Origin: Portulaca oleracea
Lineage: Eukaryota; Streptophyta; Magnoliopsida; Caryophyllales; Portulacaceae
DNA length: 64,000 nt
Assembly (NCBI GenBank): GCA_029582165.1
Contig: CM055875.1
Coordinates: 13,493,968 to 13,557,967 of the forward strand
Direction of reading: 5' to 3'
Shown here: positions 1 to 12,335 of the stretch, in pieces
Layout of the letters: each line of letters starts with the position of its first letter
Numbering within the stretch: the stretch's first letter is position 1
The notes under the pieces: generated by a model
Told to the model about the DNA's origin: nothing
The model's input: only the letters and a program-made list of their open reading frames with translations
Database searches by the model: none
Program-made: the position numbers and the translations under genes

Positions 1-944
1 CGGCCAGACGCCGGAGTTCAAATACAATCCAAACACACATAAAACATGCACGACCACAGGCCAGAGTTCAAATACAATCCAAACACAACTTAAACCATTC
101 ACGGCCACACGCCGGAGTTCAAATACAATCCAAACACACATAAAACATGCACGGCCACACGCCAGAGTTCAAATACAATCCAAACACAACTTAAACCATT
201 CACGGCCACACGCCGAAGTTCAAATACAATCCAAACACACATAAAACATGCACGGCCACATTTCGGTGTTCAAATACAATCCAAACACACATAAAACATT
301 AACGGCCACACGGAGTTCAAATACAATCCAAACACATAAAACATGCGACCACACGCCGGAGTTCAAATACAATCCAAACACAACTTAAACTATTCACGAC
401 CTCACGCGGAGTTCAAATACAATCCAAACACACATAAAACATGCGGCCACACGCGGAGTTAAAATACAATCAAACACAACTTAAACCATTTAGGCCACAC
501 GCGGAGTTCTAATACAATACAAACTCAAATAAAACATGGACGGCCACACGCGAGTTCAAATACAATCCAAACACAACTTAAACCATTCACGACCACACGA
601 CGGAGTTCAAATACAATCAAACACACATAAAACATGCGGCCACACCGGAGTTCAAATACAATCCAAACACAACTTAAACTATTCACGACCTCACGCCGGA
701 GTTCAAATACAATCCAAACACTCATAAAACATGCACGGCCACATGCCGGAGTTCAAATACAGTCCAAACACACATAAAACATGTACGGCCACATGCCGGA
801 GTTCAAATACATTCTAAACACAACTTAAACCACTCACGGCCACACGATGGAGTTCAAATACAATCCAAACACAAATTAAACATGCACGGCCACACGCCGG
901 AGTTCAAACACAATCCAAACTCAACTTAAACCATTCACGGCCAC

Positions 945-1861
945 ATGCCGGATTTCAAATACAATCCACACATATATAAAACATGCACGCCCACACGCCG
1001 AAGTTCAAATACAATCCAAACACACATAAAACATGTACGGGCACACGCCGGAGTTCAAATACAATCCAAACCCAACTTAAACCTTTCACGGCCACACGCC
1101 GGAGTTCAAATACAGTCCAAGCACAACTTAAAACATTCAAGGCCACACGCCGGAGTTCAAATATAATCCAAACACAACTTAAACCACTCACGGCCACACG
1201 TCGGAGTTCAAATACAATCCAAACACACATAAAACATGCACGGCCAGACGCCGGAGTTTAAATACAATCCAATATCAACTTAAACCATTCACGGCCACAC
1301 GTCGTAGTTCAAATACAATCTAAACACACATAAAACATGCACGGCCACACGCCAGAGTTCAAATATAATTCAAACACAACTTAAACCATTCACGGCCACA
1401 CGCCGGAATTCAAATACAATCCAAACACAACATAAACCATTAACGACCACACGCCGGAGTTGAAATACAATCGAAACACACATCAAACATACACGGCCAC
1501 ACGTCATAGTTCAAATACAATCCAAACACAACTTAATTAATTCACGACTATACACCGAAGTTCAAATACAATCCAAGCACAAATAAAACATGCACGGCCA
1601 CACGCTGGAGTTCAAATATAATCCAAACACAACTTAAACCATTTACGGCCACACACCGGAGTTCAAATACAATCCAAACACACATAAAACATGCCCGACC
1701 ACACGACGGAATTCAAATGCAATCCAAACACAATTTAAACCATTCACGGCCACACGCTGGAGTTCAAATACAATCCCAACACATATAAAACATTCACGAC
1801 CACACGCCGGAGTTCAAATACAATCCAAACACAACTTAAACCATTCACGGCCACACGCCGG
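945..1861. repeat. Satellite block shared with right array (copy 1)
   Basis: This block matches 33783-34698 at a constant offset of 32,837-32,838 bp. It shares rare variants: a GGATTTC head, a CACATATATAAAA tail, GGGCACACG, AAACCCAAC and CCAATATCAAC. The single-base change in offset fits a missing A near 34503. The match shows that the two arrays flanking the island share a recent common origin. Confidence 0.85.
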
Positions 1862-2036
1862 AGTTGAAATACAATCCAAACACACATAAAACATGCACGA
1901 CCACACGGAGTTCAAATACAATCCAAACACAACTTAAACCATTCACGGCCACCGCGGACTTCAAATACAATCCAAACACACATAAACCATGCGGCCACGC
2001 GGAGTTCAAATACAATCCAAACACAACTTAAACCAT

Positions 2037-3150
2037 TCACGGCCAGACGCCAGTGTTCAAATACAATCCAAACACACATAAAACATGCACGACCACACGC
2101 CAGAGTTCAAATACAATCCAAACACAACTTAAACCATTCACGGCCACACGCCGGAGTTCAAATACAATCCAAACACAACTTAAAACATTCAAGGCCACAC
2201 GCCGGAGTTCAAATATAATCCAAACACAACTTAAACCACTCACGGCCACACGCTGGAGTTCAAATACAATCCAAACACACATAAAACATGCACGACCAGA
2301 CGCCGGAGTTTAAATACAATCCAATATCAACTTAAACCATTCACGGCCACACGTCGGAGTTCAAATACAATCTAAACACACATAAAACATGCACGGCCAC
2401 ACGCCAGAGTTCAAATACAATTCAAACACAACTTAAACCATTCACGGCCACACGCCGGACTTCAAATACAATCCAAACACAACATAAACCATTAACGACC
2501 ACACGCCGGAGTTGAAATACAATCGAAACACAACTTAAACCATTCACGGCCACACGCCGGAGTTCAAATACAATCCAAACACAACTTAATTAATTCACGA
2601 CTATACGCCGAAGTTCAAATACAATCCAAGCACAAATAAAACATGCACGGCTTTACGCCGGAGTTCAAATATAATCCAAACACAACTTAAACCATTTACG
2701 GCCACACACCGGAGTTCAAATACAATCCAAACACACATAAAACATGCACGACCACACGACGGAATTCAAATGCAATCCAAACACAATTTAAACCATTCAC
2801 GGCCACACGCTGGAGTTTGAATACAATCCAAACACATATAAAACATTCACGACCACACGCCGGAGTTCAAATACAATCCAAACACAACTTAAACCATTCA
2901 CGGCCACACGCCGGAGTTGAAATACAATCCAAACACACATAAAACATGCACGGCCACACTCCGGAGTTCAAATATAATCCAAACACAACTTAAACAATTC
3001 ACGGCCACACGCCGGACTTCAAATACAATCCTAACACACATAAAACATGCACGGCCTCACGCCAGAGTTCAAATACAATCCAAACACAACTTAAACCATT
3101 CACGGCCACACGCCGGACTTCAAATACAATCCAAACACACATAAAACATG
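2037..3150. repeat. Satellite block shared with right array (second collinear segment)
   Basis: Collinear with about 35942-37041 (offset 33,897-33,905 bp), in the same order as the preceding shared block. The right array carries about 1.07 kb more satellite between the two segments, so the arrays differ by gain or loss of whole higher-order units. The match appears to run on to about 3660/37560. Confidence 0.7.
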
Positions 3151-5110
3151 CACGGCCACACGCCGGAGTTTAAATACAATCAAAACTCAACTTAAACCAT
3201 TCACGGCCACACGCCGGAGTTCAAATACAATCTAACACACATAAAACATGCACGCGGCCACGCCTGAGTTCAAATACAATCCAAACACAACTTAAACCAT
3301 TAACGGCCACACGCCGAAGTTCAAATACAATCCAAACACATTTTAAACCACTAACGGCCACACGCCAGAGTTATAATACAATCTAAACACACATAAAAGA
3401 TGCACGGCCACACGCCGGAGTTCAAATACAATCCAAACACACATAAAACATGCACGGCCACGCGGAGTTCAAATACAATCCAAACACAACTTAAACTATT
3501 CACGACCTCACGGAGTTCAAATACAATCCAAACACTCATAAAACATGCGGCTACATGCGGAGTTCAAATCTGATCGAACACACATAAAACATGCACGGCC
3601 ACATGCCGGAGTTCAAATACATTCTAAACACATCTTAATCCACTCACGGCCACACGCCTGAGTTCAAATACAATCCAAACACACATAAAACATGCACGGC
3701 CACACGCCGGAGTTTAAATACAATCCAAACTCAACTTAAACCATTCACGGCCACACGTCGGAGTTCAAATACAATCTAAACACACATAAAACATGCAAGG
3801 CCACACGCCAGAGTTCAAATATAATTCAAACACAACTTAAACCATTCACGGCCACACGCCGGACATCAAATACAATCCAAACACAACATAAACCATTAAC
3901 GACCACACGCCGGAGTTGAAATACAATCCAAACACACATAAAACATGCACGGCCACACGTCGTAGTTCAAATACAATCCAAACACAACTTAAACAATTCA
4001 CGACTATACGCCGAAGTTAAAATACAATCCAAGCACAAATAAAACATGCACGGCCACACGCCGGAGTTCAAATATAATCCAAACACAACTTAAACCATTT
4101 ACGGCCACACGCCGGAGTTGAAATACAATCCAAACACACATAAAACATGCACGACCACACGACGGAGTTCAAATGCAATCCAAACACACATAAAACATTC
4201 ACGACCACACGCCGGAGTTCAAATACAATCCAAACACAACTTAAACCATTCACGGCCACACGCCGGAGTTGAAATACAATTCAAACACATATAAAACATG
4301 CGGCCACACGGAGTTCAAATACAATCCAAACACAACTTAAACCATTGGCGGCCACATGCGGAATTCTAATACAATCCGGACACACATAAAACATGCGGCC
4401 ACACGGAGTTCAAATACAATCCAAACACAACTTAAACCATTCACGACCACACACCGGACTTCAAATACACTACACACACATAAACCATGCACGGCCACAC
4501 GCCGGAGTTCAAATACAATCCAAACACAACTGAAACCATTCACGGCGGTGCGGAGTTCAAATACAATCCAAACACACATAAAACATGCACGACCACGCGA
4601 GTTCAAATACAATCCAAACACAACTTAAACCATTCACGGCCACACGCGGAGTTCAAATACAATCCAAACACATAAAACATGCACGGCCACATGCCAGAGT
4701 TCAAATACAATCCAAACACAACTTAAACCATTCACGGCCACACGCCGAAGTTCAAATAGAATCCAAACACATTTTAAACCACTGACGGCCACGCGGAGTT
4801 ATAATACAATCTAAACACACATAAAACATGCGGCCACACGGAGTTCAAATACAATCCAAACACACATAAAACATGCACGGCCACACGCCGGAGTTCAAAT
4901 ACAATCCAAACACAACTTAAACTATTCACGACCTCACGCCGGAGTTCAAATACAATCCAAACACTCATAAAACATGCACGGCCACATGCCGGAGTTCAAA
5001 TACAGTCCAAACACACATAAAACATGCACGGCCACATGCCGGAGTTCAAATACATTCTAAACACAACTTAAACCACTCACGACCACATGCCGGAGTTCAA
5101 ATACAATCCA

Positions 5111-5182
5111 AATTGTATCCTCTATCGATTTTTCTGAGGTTCTGGACTCCACCGAGGATCCAATGGGCTACAAAACCTAACA
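5111..5182 (-). mobile_element. Truncated Copia LTR (LTR0), 72-bp terminal fragment
   Basis: Matches the last about 70 bp (plus-strand view) of the three longer LTRs at 5236, 10162 and 15057, including TGTATCCTCTATCGATT, the CCGAGGATCCAATGGGC block and a terminal AACA. On the minus strand this is the start of an LTR (TGTTAGGTTTTG). The rest is missing and satellite begins directly, so this is the left breakpoint of the island. Confidence 0.8.
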
Positions 5183-5235
5183 AACTCCACCTATGACCAT
5201 GATCCAAGCCATCTCCACCTTGCTCTGATACCACT
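5183..5235 (-). mobile_element. 53-bp Copia internal remnant: PPT and PBS only
   Basis: Between LTR0 and LTR1 only 53 bp remain. On the minus strand they read as an initiator-Met-tRNA-type primer binding site (TGGTATCAGAGC, complement of 5222-5233) two bases from LTR1, then the AAGGTGGAGATGG leader, and finally a polypurine-like AGGTGGAGTT abutting LTR0. The coding part is gone. The two related AGGTGGAG motifs may have mediated the deletion, but that is inference. Confidence 0.75.
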
Positions 5236-5810
5236 TGTTATGGAAAAAGGTAAGTAATTGGGGGGTAACAGCGGAAGCGAAATAAATTTGAGATGACGGA
5301 AACTACGACAAAATTCATGAACCAAAAATAAGTGATAAAACGAACACCAGGTATACGTGGGAATTCGAAGAACGCGGAGGAAAACTCACGGACGGCGACA
5401 ACTAGAAAATATTCCACTATGAGAGGAGGAGTACAACTCAATTACTATCACAAGGTGTGATGCGATCAACAGAAAAGGAGATTACAGTATAAATCTCTCT
5501 AACTCTCAACTCACAATCTCTCAAAATACACTGGGAAAATATTGGTTAAACAAACTGTCTCTCAATATTTTCTCCCTCTCTTACTCTCTGTCAGACGATG
5601 CTGTCGTTTGCCAAGAAATAAAGTGGAGAAAATTGAATCCTATTTATAGGGTGGCAAGGAGAAGAAATAGAGTCAAATTAAAAACTCAAATAACAACAAG
5701 TAGTATCTGACTTTAATATGAAATTAGAATTAAATTAAAATTGTATCCTCTGTCGATTCTTCTTAGGCTCTGGAACCAATCGAGGATCCAATGGGCGACA
5801 AAACCCAACA
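5236..5810 (-). mobile_element. Copia LTR1 (575 bp), non-autonomous family
   Basis: Full LTR with TG...CA ends (plus view TGTTATGG to CCCAACA), alignable along its length with 10162-10734 and 15057-15624. A minus-strand TATAAATA box lies at 5641-5648, about where a core promoter is expected. The PBS on the left and the PPT (CCAAGGTGGAGTT, complement of the bases just right of 5810) fix the orientation as minus. It serves as the 3' LTR of internal unit 1 and as the 5' LTR of the deleted unit on its left. Confidence 0.88.
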
Positions 5811-6095
5811 AACTCCACCTTGGACCAGGATCCGAGTCAGCGGTCCAGATGAACACCTAGACTTTCGCCATCAACACGCCCCTCCGCAGGGCGTAGCCCC
5901 ACAGGGCTCTCACATGCTGAACTCTTCAAGGTTTGAAACTGTCGCTGCAGTTCCTCTCATTGTAGACCCCTGTAGGGTTTATACGCTGACCTTCCTGATT
6001 CCCTTCATCAGAATCATGGAACCCCTACACACTTTCAGGACACCATCTTCTCTTTTGTACCTGCAACTGTTAGCCTTAAGAGTAATCAAAGAAAT
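5811..6095 (-). pseudogene. Copia unit 1, 3' internal part (pre-integrase remnant to PPT)
   Basis: Continuation of the unit 1 internal region beyond the solo LTR at 6096. By alignment with unit 2 (10735-11010) it encodes a decayed pre-integrase segment (in unit 2: LEAKSFRYKGEDGVL, SLYTLQGSTA) and then runs straight into the polypurine tract CCAAGGTGGAGTT next to LTR1. Integrase, reverse transcriptase and RNase H are absent, not merely mutated. The 107-codon plus-strand frame over this part is an antisense artefact. The sequence ends at the GAAAT target-site copy (6091-6095). Confidence 0.75.
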
Positions 6096-6989
6096 TGTAA
6101 CGCCCCCAGATTAGTAATCACTGGATTATGTTAATTACCGCCTAACCGATTATTAGGGCGGAAAAGGTACGAGGTATTACCATTGTTCACCTAAGTGAAC
6201 CAGGCTGACATCCACTCGAGAAAACTAACCACAACATTACCTTTAACTTGAACATACCATAAACCGACATTAATAAACATAACAAACTTCAACTTAACCC
6301 ACATGCTATCAATATTACAACTTCACAAAATATACCATTTGCTTAGACAACTCCTAGAACCATTATAACACTTTACCCACTCCCAAACGGTTCTCCTTCA
6401 GATATCGACAACAGGTTCTTAATCACCTTAATTGAATCACGCGGGCTTAGAGGTCCGTCCATCAGGCGCTTTACTTTTCCCCTTAGATAGATTCCCTAAC
6501 AAAAACAAAGAGAAAGCGAAGTGAGATACACTCGATGCGTGCATTCCTAATGAGAAAATTAAAAACGAGTACTTCCTTCACTACCGGAACAGTCCCCACT
6601 TGAGATCAATAAAAGAAAACAATACCAAAAGAATCTCAGCTTAACCTTAACTTAACTCTTGTGATAGAAACTCATTGTGAATGAACCACTGTAGGGTCCA
6701 AAAATTATAGGTTCAAAGAAATAAGAAATAACTTGCAAACACATGAGACAGTTAGTCATCATAATTAGAGTTCTTAACTTAACGAACTCGACTTGGAACA
6801 TCATAAACAATAATGATACTTTGATTCTAACTTGACACCTTGGTTAAAGGATTTACATCCACTATGTTACAATAGGTTTTTCTCAAGGTCCCCTTCTTGC
6901 GATCATCGGCTAAGCCTCTGTATGCGCATTCTCGGACCAGTATGGAGATCCGGATTGTGGATTTAAATCCTCTACTGGCCAGTTTTGAT

Positions 6990-7094
6990 GGGGTGCACTT
7001 TAGGCACATGTTATCATGGTGTGTATACAACACTGTTATCTTGGGGTGCACTACGGCACATTTAGCATGGGGTGCACTAAAGCACAGCTAACAT
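6990..7094. repeat. Minisatellite in solo LTR 1 (4 copies of about 26 bp)
   Basis: Four imperfect tandem copies of a 25-28 bp unit that begins GGGGTGCACT or GGTGTGTA and ends TTATCAT, TAGCAT or TAACAT. It lies in roughly the same part of the LTR as the tandem repeats at 14171-14452 and 25929-26150 in the other long LTRs, although the unit sequence differs. Confidence 0.8.
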
Positions 7095-9014
7095 GGTGGG
7101 GCCTTCAATTGTAAGAAAAACCAGTAATCTCATTTAGTTTGATTTTAACGCAACTGACCCTAATTTACTCTCATAATCACTAATCACTATCCATAAGTTC
7201 AATCTTTTTGAACCTGCATTTACCTAAAAATTTTACTCACGCAACCATAAATATCATAAATTGCAACCCCAAATTTCCTGTTTTCAAGACACAACAAAAG
7301 ATCTACAATCCTTGCACTAATACAACATTTATGCATCATAGAATCAAGCTACTTGCTCACATTATAACGTAAAGAATAATTGGGTTGGATGTAACTCTTT
7401 TGAATCTTCTCATTATTGTATAGTCGTAGAAATGAAATAAATAACATAATTCATAAATTTGTCTCTACAACAGAAATAGGTAATACACGTACCTGGACGA
7501 CGCAACTTACACCACAGACTCGCAAGGACTTGAACCACGGGCGCAAAGGACTTCAGATGAACATTTAAGAAGGAAAAAGAAATCAAGAATCAGAGCTTAA
7601 CTTGAACGGATAGATAAGAAGAATGCTCATAAAATTCTAGAATTTATTTACTATCAAAGTAAGGCCTGCTCGGAAAGCTATAACTCATCCTATAATTAAC
7701 GTATTGTTAAGCAAGAGGACAATCTGGAAAGCTAAGCTCGTGAACTACAATTTTCGAGTGGACATAGAGATCGAAACTGAGGTTAAGAGGGTCAAAACTT
7801 ATGTTCTCAACAAGCTATCCAGAAGACACTTTTTCCCGATATCAATGAATCAAGAAGTTCTAACTCAAGTTATACTCGTCGGTTTAAGTCAAATAAGATA
7901 TCCACGGAACTCTGGGAGGACGATCTAAAACTTTCATGTTGACCCAGATTTGATTTGAGCATGAAAAAGGAGGGAATTTGGTCATGAATTTAAGATAGTT
8001 ACCTGAGTTTTCTGGGTAGAAAACAACTTACTAACCCTCAACTTAATGGCTCATAACTCTCACTCCCGGTATCGTATGACTACAAACTTTACCTTTCTGA
8101 AAAGCTTAAAGGATCCTCTACCACTTTCATGTAGCCACTTAATCCAAAAAGATCCTTAAACAGATGAAAAACATGAATTTCCAGAAAGACTCAAAAAATC
8201 GTAACTATATGCAACCCTTCACGGTTTTAGGTATAACTCTTGGTATACATATCGAAATCTTTTGATTCAAAAGCCGGGGTTTAGCTAACACCTTAAACTA
8301 CTTATTCAAGGCATAAAATAGTTCAAAATAAATTTCTACACCCTTGGGAATTTCCAGAATTTAAACAGACGCGAAGAACCTTTATAAAAACAATTTGCAT
8401 GCATGTTAAATTAAAGAAGAAGCATACTAATCCTTCCCAAAGCATAATTCTCGAACATGCATCCAAATTTTCAGACTTAAAAATCATTAGAACCTCCATT
8501 CTTGTCCATAATAGATGCATGCAAAGTAAGGTTCATTCCTAACTTAATATTCAGAGCAAAATCATCATAAATTCCACATCAAAACCTAAAAATTTCACAT
8601 ACTTGCCAAACTAAACCTCATCTAGACCACATGCATCTCAAATTTAATCAAGAAAACAATCTTCCACTGAGAATTATCTCTCCTAAACATCATGCATGTC
8701 CATAACTAGCATAATCTCTATCAATCTAGACACTAGCACACAAAGCTCTTCACAACTTACCCAAAATTTACCCTTGTGCTCTCAAACCTTCAATCACCTT
8801 CTCTAAATCTTATACCACACACTTGATTAACTTTTTGTAAAAACCATAAAACACACCCAAATCAGATTGTAATACATATATAATTCTTTTAGAGAAAAGA
8901 GTGTGAAGAAGGAGAAATAATTTACCACACTAGGAAGAAGGAAGAGAGAGAGATGATGAGTGAAGATGATGAGGTGGTGGTGCGGCGTCGGAAAAATGGT
9001 CGGCGATGAGGTCG

Positions 9015-9016
<2 letters not shown>

Positions 9017-9063
<47 letters not shown>
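9017..9063. repeat. (GA)n microsatellite
   Basis: Pure GA dinucleotide run of about 47 bp inside solo LTR 1, just downstream (minus strand) of its TATA-like element, in what would be the transcribed leader. Confidence 0.95.
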
Positions 9064-9065
<2 letters not shown>

Positions 9066-9607
9066 GGGAGGGAGTTTTTGAATGAGTGCAAAAATGAGTC
9101 ATATTAATCCCCCCTTGTATATATATAACTTGGTCCAAGAGCCCCTCCCCCCTTCTCCTTGACCGACCAAACACAAGGCCCAAAAACAAATATTCCAACA
9201 AATTTTTCCTGAATTTCCTTCTTTACACTTATATTTCCCTAATACCCAAATTATTTTTATTATACCGTTCAAAGTAGTAACGACAACCTATGGAAACCCA
9301 AATAAATATACACATACATTCCCTTGCAAGATCTCCTGATTATTAATAACCCGAGTTGGATAAAGGAACGACCAACATAAGGGTTCTCTGAAAAAAAAAA
9401 ACAGAGGCAAAACAATAGGAAGAGAAAATTTTTGAACCGTTTAACATGATAGTTATTGCGCTTGTTCAGTCCTGCATAATACAAACCGATAAAAAAAACA
9501 AAAAGAAACATGAAATCTTTAAACAGAAATTAAATTAAATTTAAGCATTTTAATTAAGCTAATTTATATGTTTTAGAGGGGTAGTGTTCTTGGGTTATTG
9601 CAGAAAT

Positions 9608-10161
9608 CAAATTACGAGTTATGTTAGGAATATGAAGAACCTCTAACAATGCCATCATGGGTCCTTACCCTGATGCTACCAACTCCTGCAAACTTGCAAG
9701 TCGTATCGTTGCCCATGGTCACAACGCCGGTGTTAACACTCTCAAAAGACTCCAACCAATCCTTATGAGGACACATGTGGTAGGTGCAACCAGTTTCAAG
9801 AGCCCACTCATCCCTAGCTATCCTACTCGATGTGGTAGCCAAAGCATCATCCGTGACAATAAACCCCTCTGCATCTGAATCGGACTCAAGTTACCAGTTT
9901 TGGTGCGGTTATCCTTACTACCCTGCTTCTGGTATCTCAGACTCAACTTACCCTGAATCTCCTTCTGGAGCTTTCTGAAGTCTTCATCGCTCATTGTTTC
10001 ATCAGTCTTCGAGTTGGGATACTCAATCACATACCATAACCCTTGCTGAATCAGGACCGCCTTCATCTACAATCTCCACATAGTGAAACTCTTTGATCCA
10101 TCGGATTTTTGAATTTCGTACTTTATGATTCAAGCCATCTCCACCTTACTCTAATACCTCT
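9608..10161 (-). pseudogene. Copia unit 1, 5' internal part: gag N-terminus and protease remnant
   Basis: Minus strand. The gag start is near 10133 (KYEIQKSDGSKSFTMWRL, then a stop, then MKAVLIQQGLWYVIEY), like the N-terminal part of plant Copia gag. It carries on with SKTDETMSDEDFRKLQKEI and then loses frame. In another frame comes a protease segment, ARDEWALETGCTYHMCPHKD (about 9842-9780), followed by VTMGNDTTCKFAGVGSIRVR. The catalytic Asp of the D-T/S-G motif is Glu (ETG) here. No CCHC zinc knuckle lies between gag and protease, so gag is internally deleted. The PBS position (10148-10159) is degenerate. Non-functional. Confidence 0.82.
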
Positions 10162-10734
10162 TGTTAAGAAAAAGGTAAGTAATTGCTAGGTAACAGCGGA
10201 AACGAAATAAATTGAGATGATCGAAATTACGACAAAATTCAAGAGCCAAAAATATGCGATAAAACAAACACCAAGTATATGTGGGAAACCGAAGAACTCG
10301 GAGGAAAACCCACGGACGGCGACAGCTAGAAAATAATCCACGATGAGAGGAGGAGTACAATTCGATTACTATCACTGGGTGTGATGTGATCAACAGGAAA
10401 GGAGATTACAATATAAATCTCTTTAATTCTCAACTCACAATCCCTCAGGATATATACTTGGAAAATATTGGTGAAACAAACTCTTTCTCAATATTTTCTC
10501 CCTCTCTAACTCTTTGTCTGCGATGCTGCCATTCGCCGTGAAATAATGTGGAGAAAACTGAACCCTATTTATAGGGTGGCTAGGAGAAGAAATAGAGCCA
10601 GATTAAAACTCAAATAACAACAATTAGTATCTGACTTGAATAGGGAATTAGAATTAGATTAAAACTGTATCCTCTATCGATTTTTCTCAAGTTCTAGACC
10701 CCACCGAGGATCCAATGGGCCACAAAACCCAACA
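10162..10734 (-). mobile_element. Copia LTR2 (573 bp), shared by units 1 and 2
   Basis: Full LTR with TGTTAAG...CCCAACA ends (plus view) and a minus-strand TATAAATA at 10566-10573. It has unit 1's PBS and gag start immediately to its left and unit 2's PPT immediately to its right. It is therefore both the 5' LTR of unit 1 and the 3' LTR of unit 2. No target-site duplication or unrelated sequence separates the units. Confidence 0.88.
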
Positions 10735-11472
10735 AACTCCACCTTGGACCATGATCCGAGCCGTCGGTGTAGATGAACACCTTGACTGTTGCCATCAACA
10801 CGCCCCTTCGCAGGGCGTAGCCCCGCAGGGCTCTCACATGCTCAACTCTTCAAGGTTTGAAACTGTCGCTGCAGTTCTTGTAGCTGTAGAGCCCTGTAGG
10901 GTATATAGGCTTTCCTTCTTGATTCCCTTCATCATAATCATGGAACCCCTGCACACTTTCAAGACGCCATCTTCTCCTTTGTACCTGAAACTTTTAGCCT
11001 CAAGAGTAGCCAAAGAAAATTACGGGTTATGTTAGGAATATGACGAACCTCTTTCAGGGTTCTAGCAATGCCATCATGGGTCCTTATCCTAATGCTGCCA
11101 ACTCCTACAACCTTGCAGGCCATGTCATTGCCCATGGCCACAACGCCGGTGTTAACACTCTCATAAGACTCGACCTAGTCCTTATGAGGAAACATGTGGT
11201 AGGTGCATCCAGTATCAAGAACCCATTCATCCCTAGCTATCCTACTCGATGTGGTAGCCAAAGCATCATCCATGACAATAAACCCCTTTGCGTCTGAATA
11301 GGAGTCAACACAGTTTGCAGTACTAGTTTTGGTGCGGTTATCCTTACTACCCTACTTCTGGTATCTCGAACTCAAGTTCCCTTAATCTCCTTCTGGAGCT
11401 TTTTGAAGTCTTCATCGCTCATTGTTTCATCAGTCTTCGAGTCAGGATACTCAATAACATCCCACAAACCTT
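10735..11472 (-). pseudogene. Copia unit 2 internal region (gag C-part, protease, pre-integrase)
   Basis: Minus strand. From 11472 down: GLWDVIEYPDSKTDETMSDE (gag), a frame loss, then a protease segment with the catalytic motif intact (EWVLDTGCTYHMFPHKD, about 11235-11185) but with TAG replacing the next codon. Then VVAMGNDMACK, GVGSIRIRTHDG and TLKEVRHIPNITRNF follow. Pre-integrase remnants come next, and the sequence then passes straight to the PPT. Zinc knuckle, integrase, RT and RNase H are missing at the same places as in unit 1, so both units descend from one deletion derivative. The plus-strand frame at 10715-11035 is antisense noise. Confidence 0.82.
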
Positions 11473-11804
11473 TGTAAAACCCCGAAAAATCCAAAAATGT
11501 TGACCGTGATGTCATTAGTAAATTAGGTTTGTTTTCATTATTTACTGTTGTTCGTTTGTGTTTATTTATGCTAACGCTTGAGCTCGTAGGACCGTTGAGG
11601 GGCTAACAAGGGTAGAATAGTAATTTCCGCTGGTTAATATTATTATGTGATTAATTACGTGAATATTAGTTGCTATGTGATTATATGATTATTAGTATTA
11701 ATATTATTATTACTATTATTAGAATTATTGGGTTTTTAGAAATATCAGTTTTTAATTGTTTTAAATAGGTTGGATTAGGATTAGATTAGATTAGTGGGCC
11801 TAAA

Positions 11805-12335
11805 TTGGGTATTAGTATAAAAACCCCCTCTCAAACCCTAAACCCTAATCTCTCTCTAAACCAAACCCTAGCCAACCCCTCTCTCTCTCTCCCCCTCCCT
11901 GCGCGTCGGCCGACAACCACCAGCAGCAGCCGCCGCCGCCGCAGCGCCGCCACCACCACCGCAGCGCCGCCACCACCACCGCGAAACCTATCTCCCTCCT
12001 CTCTCTCTCTCTTTCGCTGCCTTTCTCTCTCACTCTCTGATCGAGTTTCGCTGCGCCACCACCACCGTCGCCACCAGCGCCGCCGTCGCTGCCCGACCAC
12101 CAGACGACCCTCGCGCTGCCGCCCAACGTCGCCGGAGCCATCGGAAACAGCCGCCCAGATCGAGGAACCCCTGCTGCTGCTACTGTTCGATCTGCGTCGA
12201 CCACCTCCTCGTCGCCGCCTCTGGCTGTCACCGCCTCGACCGTCGCACCACCCCCCAGCCGTCGCCCCGCCCGCCGACGCCGTCGCCAGAAACCGCCCCC
12301 TCTGCCCTAACCTACGTAAAACCCTAAGACCCTAA
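11805..12335 (+). other. GC-rich LTR leader with a 176-codon Pro/Arg/Ser-rich frame
   Basis: An open frame lies immediately downstream of the LTR TATA box in a GC-rich, CT- and GCC-repeat-rich stretch. The product would be almost all Pro, Arg, Ser, Thr and Ala, with no domain. Long frames are open on both strands, as expected of low-complexity GC-rich DNA. The matching part of the other LTR copy (30060-30577) shows the same composition but no obviously conserved protein. I read it as untranslated leader, not a gene. Confidence 0.5.
11816..11823 (+). promoter_or_regulatory. TATA box of long gypsy LTR, followed by telo-boxes
   Basis: TATAAAAA, followed about 15-30 bp downstream by AAACCCTAAACCCTAA. 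The same arrangement is kept in the other LTR copy on the minus strand (TATAAAA, complement of 30560-30566, then AAACCCTAACCC). Conservation in two diverged copies supports a core promoter with plant telo-box motifs near the transcription start. Confidence 0.6.

Larger units (their letters stand above)
1..5110. repeat. Satellite array, left block (alternating 50/51-bp monomers)
   Basis: Uninterrupted tandem repeat. Each monomer has three parts: a CpG-rich head (CGGCCACACGCCGGAG), a well-conserved core (TTCAAATACAATCCAAACAC) and a tail of one of two kinds. Tail A (ACATAAAACATGCA) gives 50 bp and tail B (AACTTAAACCATTCA) gives 51 bp. A and B mostly alternate, so the effective unit is about 101 bp. 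The plus strand is about three-quarters A+C, a marked strand asymmetry. The array is cut inside a monomer, about 33 nt in, where a Copia LTR fragment begins. Stretches near 300-545, 1900-2000, 3240-3580 and 4290-4860 carry many small deletions in the head. I do not recognise this as a named satellite family. Confidence 0.97.
6096..9602 (-). mobile_element. Gypsy-type solo LTR no. 1 (3,507 bp, TSD GAAAT)
   Basis: Bounded by TGTAACGCCCCC on the left and TTATTGCA on the right, with the same 5 bp, GAAAT, at 6091-6095 and 9603-9607. Removing the insert and one GAAAT restores the Copia sequence seen uninterrupted near 11015. A 5-bp TSD and TG...CA ends mark an LTR. No PBS, PPT or pol lies inside, so it is a solo LTR. 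Read on the minus strand it has a TATATATA element (9118-9127), a GA/CT-repeat leader, a tandem repeat (6990-7094) and an end (GGGCGTTACA) like those of the other two long LTRs here. Family assignment to Ty3/Gypsy rests on that similarity. Confidence 0.85.

Noticed and set aside
536..4785. Open frames of 60-94 codons in the left satellite
   Set aside because: They follow the repeat unit in every frame and on both strands, have no domains, and start at the ATG in tail A (ACATGCA). They are products of the repeat, not genes.
5221..5233. tRNA gene hint (TGCTCTGATACCA)
   Set aside because: It matches only the 3' end of initiator-Met tRNA, as expected for a retrotransposon primer site; no tRNA body is present. 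The same applies at 15043 and 28056.
8827..9201. 124-codon minus-strand frame in solo LTR 1
   Set aside because: Crosses the (GA)n microsatellite (Ser-Leu run) and has no domain; part of the LTR leader.
10715..11035. Plus-strand frames at 10715-11035 and 5791-6114 that resemble each other
   Set aside because: The similarity reflects homologous Copia DNA on the opposite strand; the sense frame is the pre-integrase remnant.
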